Source: UBA6522 sp965237785
GTDB lineage: Bacteria > Pseudomonadota > Gammaproteobacteria > Steroidobacterales > Rariloculaceae
Assembly: GCA_965237785.1 (NCBI GenBank)
Contig: OZ250159.1
Coordinates: forward strand, 1,736,001 to 1,800,000
Length of the DNA stretch: 64,000 nucleotides
Direction: 5' to 3'
Shown: positions 36,214-45,095 of the stretch, piece by piece
How positions within the stretch are numbered: position 1 is the stretch's first letter
Layout of the letters: every line of letters begins with the position of its first letter
Position numbers and translations under genes: made by a program
The notes under the pieces: model-generated
What the model saw: the letters and a program-made list of their open reading frames with translations, nothing else
Told to the model about the DNA's origin: nothing
Databases searched by the model: none

Positions 36214-36648
36214 ATGTTCCTTGACACAAACGTTTTGGTCCGGGCGCGATTCGAAGCTGCTCCCAGCCACACTATTGCCCGCCAGCGGATGCAGGAAGCC
36301 GGAGAGAGCGGGGAGGCTCTTCGTATCAGCCGCCAGGTCCTTCGGGAATATCTCGCCACGGTGACCCGTCCACAGCCCTGGTCGCCGTCCACTAATATGG
36401 ACACGGCCTTGGCACACATCGCCATGCTTGAGGCCGCGTTTGAGATGCTGGAAGACGGTCCAAGGGTGACGGAAATGCTGGCCACTCTGTGCCGGCAGGT
36501 GCCCGTCGGGGGTAAGCAGATTCACGACGCCAACATCGCGGCGATCATGCTGGTCCATGGCGAGCGCCGATTGTTGACGTTTAACGCCCAGGACTTTCGT
36601 CGTTACGGCGACCGCATTGAGTTGATCGGTATGGAGACAACGCCATGA
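36214..36648 (+). CDS. PIN-domain ribonuclease (VapC-like)
   Basis: A 144-residue PIN-domain protein. The first acidic residue is in MFLDTNVLVRA at the very N-terminus. A central helix with LRISRQVLREYLATVTR provides the Glu region, and IHDANIAAIMLVHG carries the next acidic site, followed by LLTFNAQDFRRY. This is the Mg-dependent RNase arrangement of VapC toxins. It follows the DUF7662 gene by 8 nt under what looks like one promoter. A VapB-like antitoxin is absent, so if this is a toxin-antitoxin pair the partner is unusual. Confidence 0.85.
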   Translation: MFLDTNVLVRARFEAAPSHTIARQRMQEAGESGEALRISRQVLREYLATVTRPQPWSPSTNMDTALAHIAMLEAAFEMLEDGPRVTEMLATLCRQVPVGGKQIHDANIAAIMLVHGERRLLTFNAQDFRRYGDRIELIGMETTP

Positions 36649-36790
36649 GAAGGGCTTGGAATCGCTTCGGCTGAGAACTCGATGTCTACGCTCTCCCAAA
36701 AAACGCTGCTCGACAACGGGATCGATCTGTTCCGACACGACACGAAGCTCAGAAAGGCGCGAAGTCTACAGCGACAACCAAGATGAGAAC

Positions 36791-37195
36791 CTACCGACAA
36801 TCGTTTGGGTACATGGAGAGAGCCAGGTTCCTCGGACTAGTAAAATGTTGCCGCTCGTCGAACTCCACGACAAACCCAGGGTTGGGCACCCAGAAGTCAC
36901 ACGCAGCCAACGATTCAGCTTTTGCAAACTCATCGAGGCTAAAACCCCGATATTCCTCCAGAATGCTGACCACACGCTTTAGAGTGGAGAAGATTTCGGA
37001 TCCCTCGTAGGCGGAGACTTTCGTCGGCCAGCAAAACCGATGTTGTGTTATGCACTTTCCGTAGATGCACTCCAGTAGCGCCTGGACCCTTATCTTGCAG
37101 TCGCGACACCGCTCCGAATGACGAGGCCGCTGTCTTCTGGCTGTCTTCTTCACTGATTCGGCTGGCCGAGGCGTTGTCGGATCCGCGGCGGCCAA
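36791..37195 (-). CDS. Possible nuclease-like hypothetical protein, truncated
   Basis: The frame begins with CRDCKIRVQALLECIYG (a CxxC pair and helix) and ends with ESLAACDFWVPNPGFVVEFDERQHFTSPRNLALSMYPND. The spacing of Asp in CDFWVPN and the VVEFDERQHF segment looks like a PD-(D/E)xK nuclease core (D...ExD). The protein stops shortly after that core, so C-terminal sequence is probably lost. The start is unsupported by a ribosome site and the gene abuts an IS1380-like remnant. I do not recognise the family with confidence. Confidence 0.4.
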   Translation of the reverse strand: MAAADPTTPRPAESVKKTARRQRPRHSERCRDCKIRVQALLECIYGKCITQHRFCWPTKVSAYEGSEIFSTLKRVVSILEEYRGFSLDEFAKAESLAACDFWVPNPGFVVEFDERQHFTSPRNLALSMYPNDCR

Positions 37196-37290
37196 TCCGC
37201 GTTACATCGTCACCTCTCTTGAGGGCGATCCGCAGGCCCTAGACGAACGGGTGTACTGTGCCCGCGGGGACATCGAAAACCGCATCGAGG
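37194..37290 (+). pseudogene. IS1380-family transposase remnant
   Basis: A plus-strand translation reads NPRYIVTSLEGDPQALDERVY then CARGDIENRIE. This matches the C-terminal core of IS1380-type DDE transposases, where 'YCARGxxENRIKE' holds the catalytic Glu. About 30 codons remain with no flanking transposase. The ~130 nt that follow (to 37420) stay open in another frame with an unrecognised ending (FIAPIENSPMIVR). Confidence 0.65.
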
Positions 37291-37624
37291 CATCAATGTT
37301 CCCAAGTGCGGCTTCCTGAGTATCACCGTGCGCCATGCACCCAAGCAACTCCGGCGCTTCGGCAACGAAAGCCTGATCTTCATTGCTCCAATAGAGAATA
37401 GTCCCATGATTGTGCGTTAGTCGTCCTTCCCAGTTTGTACTTCAAGATAATCGGTTCCGCTTGATAGGGTCGATGTTGTCCTGCAACGCCGTTTCCAAGT
37501 TCTTCCGGTTTCGGTGTTCCATGCACGTTCACGCAGGTAGAATAATAATTGATCCGCATCATGCAAGCGGTGATTCGCGAGTGATGTGTCCAGACAGAAG
37601 CGATATTTACCGGGGGTTGAAGTG

Positions 37625-38674
37625 ATGATGATTCGTGCAATTTTCCTCCTGAGCCTTGTTGGGTTCCCGATTGCGGGCCTCGCTCACCACGCGGTCGCGG
37701 GCAACTACGACACGTCAACCGTGATCGAGCTGGAAGGCGAAGTGACCGACGTGCTATGGCGCAACCCTCACGTCCAGGCATCCATGCGCGTGGTCGATGA
37801 GGACGGCAACGCGCAAATCTGGGAGATGGCCACCACCGCGCTGAGCAATATGCGGCGGTGGCAGATCGATCCCTCGTTCATCACGGTGGGAGACAGAATT
37901 CGCGTCGCGGGCAACCCGGCCATCCGCGTGGAGCACGGCCTCTACTTTACGAACCTCCTTACCAGCGGCGGTGAGGAAGTGCTTCTCGGAGGCAACGTCG
38001 AGCGCCGCTGGACGGATCGCACCATTGAGATGTCCGCGAGCCGGCGCCGTTCCGAGGGCTTCACCACGGCGCCGGAACTCGGCCTGTTCCGCATCTGGAG
38101 CACGCCCAACAACATCCCGATGCTGTTACCGAGGGACCTGGGTCGAACCGACTCCGGACGCGCAAACCTTACCGAGTCCGCGCTGCAGGTCGTCGATGCG
38201 TTTGTCTGGGCGGAGAACAACCCGCTACAGAACTGCGCACCGAAGGGCATGCCGATGATCATGGAGGCGCCCTACCCCTTTGAGCTCATACAGGACGGCG
38301 AGAACATTCTCTGGCACAACGAGGAATTCGATACGGTGCGGACCATTCACATGGCGCCGGACGCTTCCGCCGAGGGGCAGCCGGACTCGCTCCTCGGGTA
38401 TTCGATCGGGCAATGGATCGACGAGCGCACGCTTGCCGTCTCGACGTCCAACATGAACTGGGGCCACTTTGACGGTCAGGGTATCCCGATGAGTACAGCG
38501 GCGACGCTGGAAGAGCGATTCTCCGTGACTGAACAGGGGGATCGGCTGGACTACACCATGACTTTCGCCGATCCGGAGTACCTGCTCGAACCCTTGACGT
38601 TCGTGAAGTACTGGGTGTGGTATCCCGACGCGGAGGTCGGGGACTATGACTGTACGCCGGAGGCGGAGGACTGA
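37625..38674 (+). CDS. DUF6152 protein, fused form
   Basis: A ~349-residue exported protein with the signal peptide MMIRAIFLLSLVGFPIAGLA and mature start HHAVAGNYD. The N-terminal DUF6152 domain has EGEVTDVLWRNPHVQASMRVVDEDG and a GDRIRVAGNP strand. The C-terminal domain has LLGYSIGQWIDERTLAVSTSNMNW and ATLEERFSVTEQGDRLDYTMTFADPEYL, the same plan as the gene at 9265-10263. The ATG at 37625 is preceded by a GGGGG run. It converges on another fused DUF6152 gene; function is unknown. Confidence 0.87.
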   Translation: MMIRAIFLLSLVGFPIAGLAHHAVAGNYDTSTVIELEGEVTDVLWRNPHVQASMRVVDEDGNAQIWEMATTALSNMRRWQIDPSFITVGDRIRVAGNPAIRVEHGLYFTNLLTSGGEEVLLGGNVERRWTDRTIEMSASRRRSEGFTTAPELGLFRIWSTPNNIPMLLPRDLGRTDSGRANLTESALQVVDAFVWAENNPLQNCAPKGMPMIMEAPYPFELIQDGENILWHNEEFDTVRTIHMAPDASAEGQPDSLLGYSIGQWIDERTLAVSTSNMNWGHFDGQGIPMSTAATLEERFSVTEQGDRLDYTMTFADPEYLLEPLTFVKYWVWYPDAEVGDYDCTPEAED

Positions 38675-38746
38675 CCGGCATTGTTCGCCGGCTTTCGGCG
38701 CGCGGCGCCTACGGACATGGATAATAGACGGGCGCTTTGAGGGCGC

Positions 38747-39826
38747 TCAATCCACGACAGCGTTGCTCGTGGATTTCCTGGCGATATCCAGTTCGCACTC
38801 AAAGTCGAAGATTTCTGTTTCTTCCGGCCGCCGGGACCAGATCAACGTGATCTCATAGGGTTCCGACAGATACTCCTGATCTTCGACGACCAGGCTCACC
38901 TCGAGAATCTCACCATCGTTGAGCAGTCGATATGTTTCGGACAGGCGTTTGAGTTGGCTGGAGGGAATATTCGTGCCTCTTCCGAAAGGATCGAAATCCG
39001 AGGCAAGCCCCGCCGACGAAGACGGAAACTCTTCAGTCACGATGACCAGTTCATCGCCAGCGATACTGGCGGTTGAGACGCCGTATTGATCGGTCTGGTG
39101 CGCGAGTCTCGGCTGGCCGTCAGCCACGAACTGCCGCAGGACAGCCGTGTATTCGTAGTAGATGTCGACGCGATTGTCCGAGACGGTGAACCGCTTGAGG
39201 TACGGTAGGGAAAACAAGGAAGGAATATCCACCGATACACAATCCTTGTACTGACTCTCGAGCGGATTGTAGGCGGCTCTGGCGGCGATGCCTTTTTCGT
39301 TCAGGGGTAACGGGCTGTCGCCTGAAAGGTTCATCAGTTCGCCTTCACGGATCACCCTCTGCCAGATCCCCGCAAAATCGCCGATATCCCGGGACTGACC
39401 CACTCCCCTTACAAGCGCGATACCCGGTGCGGGCCGATCCCAACCAGGACGAATCAAGTGGTATGTTTCGCCGTCTGCCCCGTCGGCCACCAAACCGAAC
39501 ATCAATTTCCTGTCCGGATCGCGGCTGAGCATGCCCGTAACGGTCACGACATCTCCCACCTGAAACGTATCCCCGGTGATGCCGGCGCGACTGAGTAGCG
39601 GAATCGAGTTACCTTCGATTTCCCATGATTCGATGCTGCCGTCTTCAACGGTTACGTCGACCGTGAAGAACGAGTGCGGATTTGCCAAACGAGCGCTTGT
39701 GACCGCTCCGGTGATGACCATCTCCCTGTCATAGTCATAGTGCGTGACAAAGGAATGGTGTGCAGGCGCGTTACTCGCCAGAAGCCACAAGCACACGATC
39801 GAAATAGCTGACAGGCGTGGTTTCAT
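38747..39826 (-). CDS. DUF6152 protein, divergent fused form
   Basis: A 359-residue exported protein. The signal peptide ends SNAPA and the mature start is HHSFVTHYD. The DUF6152 core has ITGAVTSARLANPHSFFTVDVTVEDGS and FQVGDVVTVTGMLSRD. The C-terminal part keeps the general layout but is diverged: STASIAGDELVIVTEEF in place of the WEGDTLVVET strand, then LSETYRLLNDGEILEVSLVVEDQEYLSEP. An Arg/Gly-rich segment in the middle (GIWQRVIREG) recalls the 'LSGxW' opening of the stand-alone domain. GGAAAAGG precedes the ATG. It begins a minus-strand block with 39911-40660 and 40700-41092 upstream. Confidence 0.85.
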   Translation of the reverse strand: MKPRLSAISIVCLWLLASNAPAHHSFVTHYDYDREMVITGAVTSARLANPHSFFTVDVTVEDGSIESWEIEGNSIPLLSRAGITGDTFQVGDVVTVTGMLSRDPDRKLMFGLVADGADGETYHLIRPGWDRPAPGIALVRGVGQSRDIGDFAGIWQRVIREGELMNLSGDSPLPLNEKGIAARAAYNPLESQYKDCVSVDIPSLFSLPYLKRFTVSDNRVDIYYEYTAVLRQFVADGQPRLAHQTDQYGVSTASIAGDELVIVTEEFPSSSAGLASDFDPFGRGTNIPSSQLKRLSETYRLLNDGEILEVSLVVEDQEYLSEPYEITLIWSRRPEETEIFDFECELDIARKSTSNAVVD

Positions 39827-39910
39827 GGCCTTTTCCGTTGATTTGTCCGTTACCGTTTGCCGACAGTCGCCGCAATGACCGGGGGCGCATTCCCTGCCGT
39901 TGCCCGGGCT

Positions 39911-40660
39911 TCAGTCGGAATCGCTCTCTTCGTATTCCAATACCTGCCGCTCGAAATCCTCGAAGTTGACGTTGTCCATGCAGACGAATTCCTCGATATC
40001 CCAATCGACGCGGCGATAGTGCCGTTGACCGGACCATGGCTCGGTAAACGCGACCGGGTCCTCAACGGTGATGTCGATGCGCAGGCGGTCATCGCTGATT
40101 CGCCGGATGCGTTCGACGACCCGCATCTCGCCGCTGTGCGGCACACCGCGGCGGTCCACCCAGGTCTTGTCATTGAAGTTGACGGTCTCCACCACCAGCG
40201 TATCCCCTTCCCAGTGGCCCGTGGAATCGCCCATCCACATGGGTGCAAGGTCGGTGCGATGTTCGCGCCCGTCGGTAAATAACTGCCGGATGCGGTGATC
40301 GTATTCGAACACCATCACCACCCGCCCCGGCGTCTGCACAATCTCCATGGGGAACGGATGCATATAGATCCGCGGCGTTCCCGGCGGGAAGCACGCATAA
40401 ACGGGATCGTTGGTCTCCAGGACCGGAACGCTGCGGGGGCCGAAGGTGGGCCTGGACGCATCGAAACGCTGGCGCGCCCACTCGGTCATGGGCGGCAACT
40501 CACCGGTCAGTGCGAAATTCTGGAACGGCCGCGTGTCGGGCTCGGGGTCATTGGTCCACACGCCGGACAGGTCGTCGCCGTGGCCGGTGTCCTGAGACCA
40601 AACAGGATTCGACAGTGTCGCAACCGCCACGGCGATCAATGAACATTCGAATGTACGCAT
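39911..40660 (-). CDS. Stand-alone DUF6152-associated C-terminal-domain protein
   Basis: A 249-residue exported protein with the signal peptide MRTFECSLIAVAVATLSNPVWS. It lacks the DUF6152 domain and the HH start but has the whole second domain: DLSGVWTNDPEPD, PPGTPRIYMHPFPMEIVQTPGRVVMVFEYDHRIRQLF, GDSTGHWEGDTLVVETVNFND, VVERIRRISDDRLRIDITVEDP. It lies directly upstream of a fused DUF6152 gene and directly downstream of a short DUF6152 gene, so the two domains occur here as separate proteins as well as fusions. Function is unknown. Confidence 0.85.
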   Translation of the reverse strand: MRTFECSLIAVAVATLSNPVWSQDTGHGDDLSGVWTNDPEPDTRPFQNFALTGELPPMTEWARQRFDASRPTFGPRSVPVLETNDPVYACFPPGTPRIYMHPFPMEIVQTPGRVVMVFEYDHRIRQLFTDGREHRTDLAPMWMGDSTGHWEGDTLVVETVNFNDKTWVDRRGVPHSGEMRVVERIRRISDDRLRIDITVEDPVAFTEPWSGQRHYRRVDWDIEEFVCMDNVNFEDFERQVLEYEESDSD

Positions 40661-40699
40661 GCCGTTACGCTCCCGCTGCCACTCAGTTGTACGGTCGGC

Positions 40700-41092
40700 T
40701 TAGTTCTCGCCGATCATTTTCACGCCATCGGCGTTGATTACCTCTCGCAACCGTAGCGACGGTGCGCCGCTTCGAGCGGGGTTGCCGATCAAGGTGATGT
40801 CGTCACCCGGTTGAAAAATGTCCTTGTGCCACCTGACGGTACTGCGTTCGCTGCGTGCCAGGCGGTTCGGGCTGGTCAGTTCGCCGGACCACTCCACCGT
40901 ATCGCCGCTCTCGTCGGTAATCGCGGCGTAGATCAGTACGTGAGGATTGATGAATTCGAACCGGGTGACCTTGCCCGCCACTTCCACGGTCGTTTGTCCG
41001 TCATAGGCCGCACCCCCATGGTGCGCTGAGGCGCTGGCCGAAAGTATCAAGCCCGCTCCGAAAAGAACGGCTTTCGCGAGTCCATTGTTCAT
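40700..41092 (-). CDS. DUF6152 protein (short form)
   Basis: A 130-residue single-domain DUF6152 protein. The signal peptide MNNGLAKAVLFGAGLILSASASA is followed by HHGGAAYD. The core reads VAGKVTRFEFINPHVLIYAAITDESG, a WSGEL strand, then FQPGDDITLIGNPARSG. GGGAG lies 9 nt before the ATG. It is the first gene of the 38747-41092 minus-strand block and lies ~60 nt after the GMC oxidoreductase stop, so all may be one transcript. Confidence 0.9.
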   Translation of the reverse strand: MNNGLAKAVLFGAGLILSASASAHHGGAAYDGQTTVEVAGKVTRFEFINPHVLIYAAITDESGDTVEWSGELTSPNRLARSERSTVRWHKDIFQPGDDITLIGNPARSGAPSLRLREVINADGVKMIGEN

Positions 41093-41155
41093 GGCATTAA
41101 TCTCCCTGGCGCACTATCGCGCAATCAATTCGGCGACGCCCTATTCTAGCCACCC

Positions 41156-42688
41156 TCATAGTTCACGGCGCGTCATTCTCCCGGCGATGTGGTCGGCTTG
41201 CCGGATTGCGAGTGCCACGATCGTCAACGTCGGATTGGCCGCAGCGCTTGAGGTGAAGACGCTGCCGTCTGAAACAAACAGATTCGGGATACCGTGGATT
41301 TGCCCCCAAGGGTTGGTCACGCCCTCATCCGGGTTCGCGCTCATCCGCGCGACGCCCATGTTGTGACAGGCCCTGCCGACGCCTTCGCTCCCGCGGACAT
41401 CCGTTCCGCCGATCGATTCATAGAGCGCCATGGTCCGGTCGATCGCGTGCCGCTGCATGGCGACACTATTTGTATGCAGCGCGTACTCGACGACCGGCAC
41501 TGCCAGCCCGTACCGGTCGCGTTCCGTTGCGTGCAGCACGATCCGGTTCGACGCCTGCGGTGGATCCTCTCCGGTGATGAACACGCCGGCAAGACGGTTG
41601 AAGTTCTCCATGTACTCGGCGGCCGGCCGCCCCCATTCACGCAACCCGGCCGCGACACCGCCCGGATAACTACCCGCGGTCTCGATGAAATAACCGCCGG
41701 CGAAGCCACGCTCGGGCCTGTGGTATTGCTCGTCCATGATAATCCCGGACTGGCGTGTCGCCCGATGAAAGTTGACCGGCCCCGGCATGATCGCGCGGAT
41801 ACCGCTGGTGACGTGGCGCATGTAGTTGCGCCCCAGGTGGCCGGAGGAATTTCCCAGCCCGCCCGGAAACAGGCTGGATGCCGAGTTGAGGAGCAGTCGC
41901 GTGGTTTCGATGACGTTGCCGGCAACTGCCACCGCTCGCGCCTTCTGTTCGTGAAGCCGGCCGGCCTCGTCGGCATAGACCACGCCGGTGATCCGCCCGC
42001 TATCGTCGTGGGCGATCTGCAGCGCCATCGAATTTGGGCGCAGTTCGAAGTGCTCGGTCTGCTCCGCCTTCGGAATCTCTACGTACAGCGTTGACCACTT
42101 TGCGCCGATCTTGCAGCCGGAATGGCAGAAACCGATCTGCAGGCAGCCGGGCCGCCCATCGCGCGGCACCGGGTTGATGGCGGTGCGCGCCGAGGTGATT
42201 TCCGTGTAGCCGATCTTCTCGCCGCCCGCCCTGAGCACCTTGTAGTTGCTGGTTTCAAACGACGCCGGAATGCCGTGGGTTCCGGAAACTCCCATCCGAT
42301 CCTCGGCCTGATCGTAGTAGGGGCTCAACTCTTCCAGCGTCAATGGCCAATCGATCAGGCTGGTACCGTCAAGCAGGCCGTAAGTGGTCCTTGGCGTGAA
42401 TTCATGCGCCTGGAATCGGGGCGTGATGCCGGACCACCGCATGGTGGTTCCGCCGACCGTCTTGCAAAGCCAGACGGGCGCACCCATGCGCGGGTCATTC
42501 CAACCCATGCGCTCGCTCATCAACGGCGGATCGTTCTCGACGTCGGCGAGCGTCAATCGGGAGCCCGCCTCCAGGCAAATAACGTCGATGCCCTTTTGGG
42601 CCAGTTCGTTCGCGAGGGAAGCGCCGCCGGCACCGGAGCCGATGACCACGACCGCCGAGTCGTCGTTGAGTTCGAAGGTACGCGCCAT
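41156..42688 (-). CDS. GMC family oxidoreductase (catalytic subunit of a gluconate-dehydrogenase-like enzyme)
   Basis: A ~510-residue FAD enzyme. The ADP-binding VVVIGSGAGGASLANELAQ lies at the N-terminus, GGTTMRWSGITPRF provides the flavin-proximal loop, and the C-terminus has CHNMGVARMS and NPTLTIVALAIRQADHI, the usual GMC catalytic region. It would oxidise an alcohol or sugar hydroxyl. The ATG overlaps the upstream gene's TGA (TGATG), coupling it to a subunit 3-type protein, as in membrane gluconate 2-dehydrogenases. No cytochrome subunit is adjacent. There is no signal peptide; the partner's leader may allow joint Tat export. Confidence 0.92.
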   Translation of the reverse strand: MARTFELNDDSAVVVIGSGAGGASLANELAQKGIDVICLEAGSRLTLADVENDPPLMSERMGWNDPRMGAPVWLCKTVGGTTMRWSGITPRFQAHEFTPRTTYGLLDGTSLIDWPLTLEELSPYYDQAEDRMGVSGTHGIPASFETSNYKVLRAGGEKIGYTEITSARTAINPVPRDGRPGCLQIGFCHSGCKIGAKWSTLYVEIPKAEQTEHFELRPNSMALQIAHDDSGRITGVVYADEAGRLHEQKARAVAVAGNVIETTRLLLNSASSLFPGGLGNSSGHLGRNYMRHVTSGIRAIMPGPVNFHRATRQSGIIMDEQYHRPERGFAGGYFIETAGSYPGGVAAGLREWGRPAAEYMENFNRLAGVFITGEDPPQASNRIVLHATERDRYGLAVPVVEYALHTNSVAMQRHAIDRTMALYESIGGTDVRGSEGVGRACHNMGVARMSANPDEGVTNPWGQIHGIPNLFVSDGSVFTSSAAANPTLTIVALAIRQADHIAGRMTRREL

Positions 42689-43233
42689 CAGCCGTTCGGC
42701 TCCAACCAGTCCAGTTCGCCCGCACCCCGGTTGAGGTAACCGCCTTGCGCGTCGGACGGGCCCTCGTAGCCGAGGTGTTCCCATACACGTGGGTGTTTGT
42801 AGAGATTGACTCGGACGGCCCCTTGAATGGCGGAGAAGAAATCCATTTGCTCAATGGCCCGCATGGCCGCGATCTGCGTCTGTTCATCAAGGTCCAGGAA
42901 GTCCGCCACCTGCTGCCCGTTGAGCACCGCGTGGGCCTCCGCAAGCCGCTCCTGCAATGATGGGTCGCTCGCGGTGGATGCCAGCGCCAGACCGAGGACC
43001 TCCGCGTAGACTTCGTCCGCCACGGCGTCGTGCGGGTAAAGCCGCCGCGCCACGCGCACCATCGCTTGCAGCGTTTCCGGCTCCGTGATGCCGCCGGCCT
43101 GCGCCCAGGCTTTGCCGGCGCGAAACACGGCCGGGCCGAGGGGCGTCGCGGCAAGTCCCGACAATGCAACGCACGCAACGAGAAATCGCCGTTTTTCGAC
43201 GTCGGGCCCAATATCTGGCTTCGCTGCTGTCAT
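42688..43233 (-). CDS. Gluconate 2-dehydrogenase subunit 3 family protein
   Basis: A ~181-residue small subunit. The KRRFLVACVALSGLAATPLGPAVF leader looks twin-arginine-like. The body (ETLQAMVRVARRLYPHDAVADEVYAEVLGLAL, LVxxVNLYKHPRVWEHLGYEGPSDAQGGYLNRG-type ending) matches the family that escorts GMC dehydrogenases. It is the expected partner of the downstream oxidoreductase, with overlapping stop and start. I chose the ATG at 43233 over a TTG 30 nt upstream; a GAGGA site lies a little far upstream (~12 nt). Confidence 0.87.
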   Translation of the reverse strand: MTAAKPDIGPDVEKRRFLVACVALSGLAATPLGPAVFRAGKAWAQAGGITEPETLQAMVRVARRLYPHDAVADEVYAEVLGLALASTASDPSLQERLAEAHAVLNGQQVADFLDLDEQTQIAAMRAIEQMDFFSAIQGAVRVNLYKHPRVWEHLGYEGPSDAQGGYLNRGAGELDWLEPNG

Positions 43234-43338
43234 TGAGTACCCGTCTTCCTCGCCCGGCTCCAAATCCGCCCTGACCTAGTCTAACTGAGAACCTCGCGCG
43301 ATCTCCGGGACCACCGCTTTCGTGCTACCGATTGTCTG

Positions 43339-44505
43339 TTAACCGACCATTACCGTCCGGGGGAATTGGGCGTGGTTTTCCCAGTGTGTCGGCTTTTCCG
43401 GGAGTTGGTCCGCAGTGGCCTGGACCTGGCCGTTGATGTCCGTGACCCTGGATACCATGGTGTGCTCGCCGCGTGCCGCGTCGCGCCAGGCAAGGCGGAA
43501 CAGCTTCCAGGAGTACTGCGTTGAATCGGCATCGATTTCCGCGGGTTGCCAAGGGCCATTGTCGACGCTCACCTCCACCGATCGCAGCGGCGTACCGTCG
43601 TTCAGGACGAACCCCATGATTTCATGACCCTCCGGATTGCTGGTAACGCGAACGATCGACGACTTGAGCTGCATCTTCGTAACCGATCGTTCTTCCCAGC
43701 GTTCAACGCCACCGACATCGCGGCGACTCAAAGTGACGTAGTCGCGCGCCATGAATCGGCCCATGAACCGGCGGTCCTGGACATGGATCTGCGTCAGCCA
43801 TTTCACGTTGGACACGCCGTACCAGCCGGGTACGATCAGCCGCAACGGTGCGCCATGGTAGCGATTCAAGGGTACGCCGTTCATTTCGTAGGCGAGAATG
43901 ACCTCCTCGCGCAACGCGTCCACGTAGTGCATGCTGCGACCAAAGTTCTGCTCGGCATCCACGTCGCGGATGTTCTCGGTGCCCGCGTCGGCACCGTAGA
44001 AGACCACCTCGATGCCACGGTCCTCAATCCCCGCATCGAGCAAGAATTCGCGCAAGCTCAGACCACCCCAACGGGCATTTCCGATCAGCCCGTGAAACAC
44101 TTCGGCCCGGTTGCCGCCACATTCGAAACCGGCATCGATTTCGACCTTTGGCCGGCGCTTCAGGTCCGCAAGACTGAACTCGCCGGGGTTCGCCACCATC
44201 CCGGTCATTCGGAGCCGGTATTGGTCCTCGGCTACGTCGGGCTGGTTGTAGTGTTGGACGATATAAAAGTCGTCCACGGGCGTGTAGAAGGAATCGATGG
44301 CGCGGGTATCGAGAAAATGGATACCTCCAGGTATCACCGGAGGCGCCATGAAGGTTTCCGGCACGTCGGTAAAGGGCACGAGTTCCTCGTTCTGGGCCAG
44401 CGCAAGCTTCGACCAGAACGGCATGCCGGCGCTCGCGGCCAGCCCGCCCAGCGCGAGTCCACTCTTCAGGATTCCGCGCCTTTGTGCTTCAACTTCCTGC
44501 CACAT
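43339..44505 (-). CDS. Tat-exported sulfite oxidase-like molybdopterin oxidoreductase
   Basis: A 388-residue protein of the sulfite oxidase/SoxC family. It has a twin-arginine leader (QRRGILKSGLALGGLAAS), then the Mo-cofactor domain with the ligand Cys at ~129 in GFECGGNRAEVF and GAPLRLIVPGWYGVSNVKWLTQI, and the C-terminal dimerisation domain (SSIVRVTSNPEG, VEVSVDNGPWQPAEID). It oxidises sulfite or a related S/N compound in the periplasm in known relatives; the true substrate here is unknown. No partner cytochrome is adjacent. The ATG has GGAG ~8 nt upstream. Confidence 0.92.
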   Translation of the reverse strand: MWQEVEAQRRGILKSGLALGGLAASAGMPFWSKLALAQNEELVPFTDVPETFMAPPVIPGGIHFLDTRAIDSFYTPVDDFYIVQHYNQPDVAEDQYRLRMTGMVANPGEFSLADLKRRPKVEIDAGFECGGNRAEVFHGLIGNARWGGLSLREFLLDAGIEDRGIEVVFYGADAGTENIRDVDAEQNFGRSMHYVDALREEVILAYEMNGVPLNRYHGAPLRLIVPGWYGVSNVKWLTQIHVQDRRFMGRFMARDYVTLSRRDVGGVERWEERSVTKMQLKSSIVRVTSNPEGHEIMGFVLNDGTPLRSVEVSVDNGPWQPAEIDADSTQYSWKLFRLAWRDAARGEHTMVSRVTDINGQVQATADQLPEKPTHWENHAQFPRTVMVG

Positions 44506-44678
44506 AACTATTCTCCAGTGTCGACAATAGCGTCGCGAAACACCCGGCCGGTGTCAATCATTCTCGCGCCCAATCCCTGTTTTCGAGTTTAGAATATTCG
44601 GGATTCACCAGATGTTAGGAGACTGAGACGCTTGATACACCCAACTTGACGGCGTAGGGTGAATTTTCGGGGGTATCT

Positions 44679-45074
44679 ATGAAAACAAGTGTTTGGATCC
44701 ACGCGGTATTCGGCGGCGCCCTCGCCGCGGCGGGTTCATTGGCGGCGGCCCATCACTCGGTCGACGGTCAGTTCGACCGCAACAACCGCGTGACGCTGAA
44801 CGGCGTCATCTCGAAGGTCGACTGGATCAACCCGCATATCTACGTGCATCTCGACGTGGAGGGAAAATCCGGCGAGACGACGACCTGGCGCCTGGAGACC
44901 GTGCCGCCGTCGTACCTGTACAAGGCCGAGGTCACCCAGGAAATGCTCACCGGCGGAGGCAAGCCCGTGCGAATCGAGGCGTTGCGCGCCCGTGACGAAA
45001 CCGCGCAACTGGGCTTCATCATCAGGATTCATTACCCCGAGGGACACCATTACCAACTCTCAGGCGATGACTAA
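44679..45074 (+). CDS. DUF6152 protein (short form)
   Basis: A 131-residue exported single-domain protein. The signal peptide ends SLAAA and the mature start is HHSVDGQFD. The core has LNGVISKVDWINPHIYVHLDVEGKSG, WRLETVPPSYLYKAEVTQEMLTGGGKPVRIEALRARD, and a histidine-rich end (EGHHYQLSG). It is divergent from the molybdoenzyme gene and followed 21 nt later by a truncated gene of the associated domain, as with the pair at 51235-52558. Confidence 0.9.
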   Translation: MKTSVWIHAVFGGALAAAGSLAAAHHSVDGQFDRNNRVTLNGVISKVDWINPHIYVHLDVEGKSGETTTWRLETVPPSYLYKAEVTQEMLTGGGKPVRIEALRARDETAQLGFIIRIHYPEGHHYQLSGDD

Positions 45075-45095
45075 CCTTTATATCGGGAGACTCCC

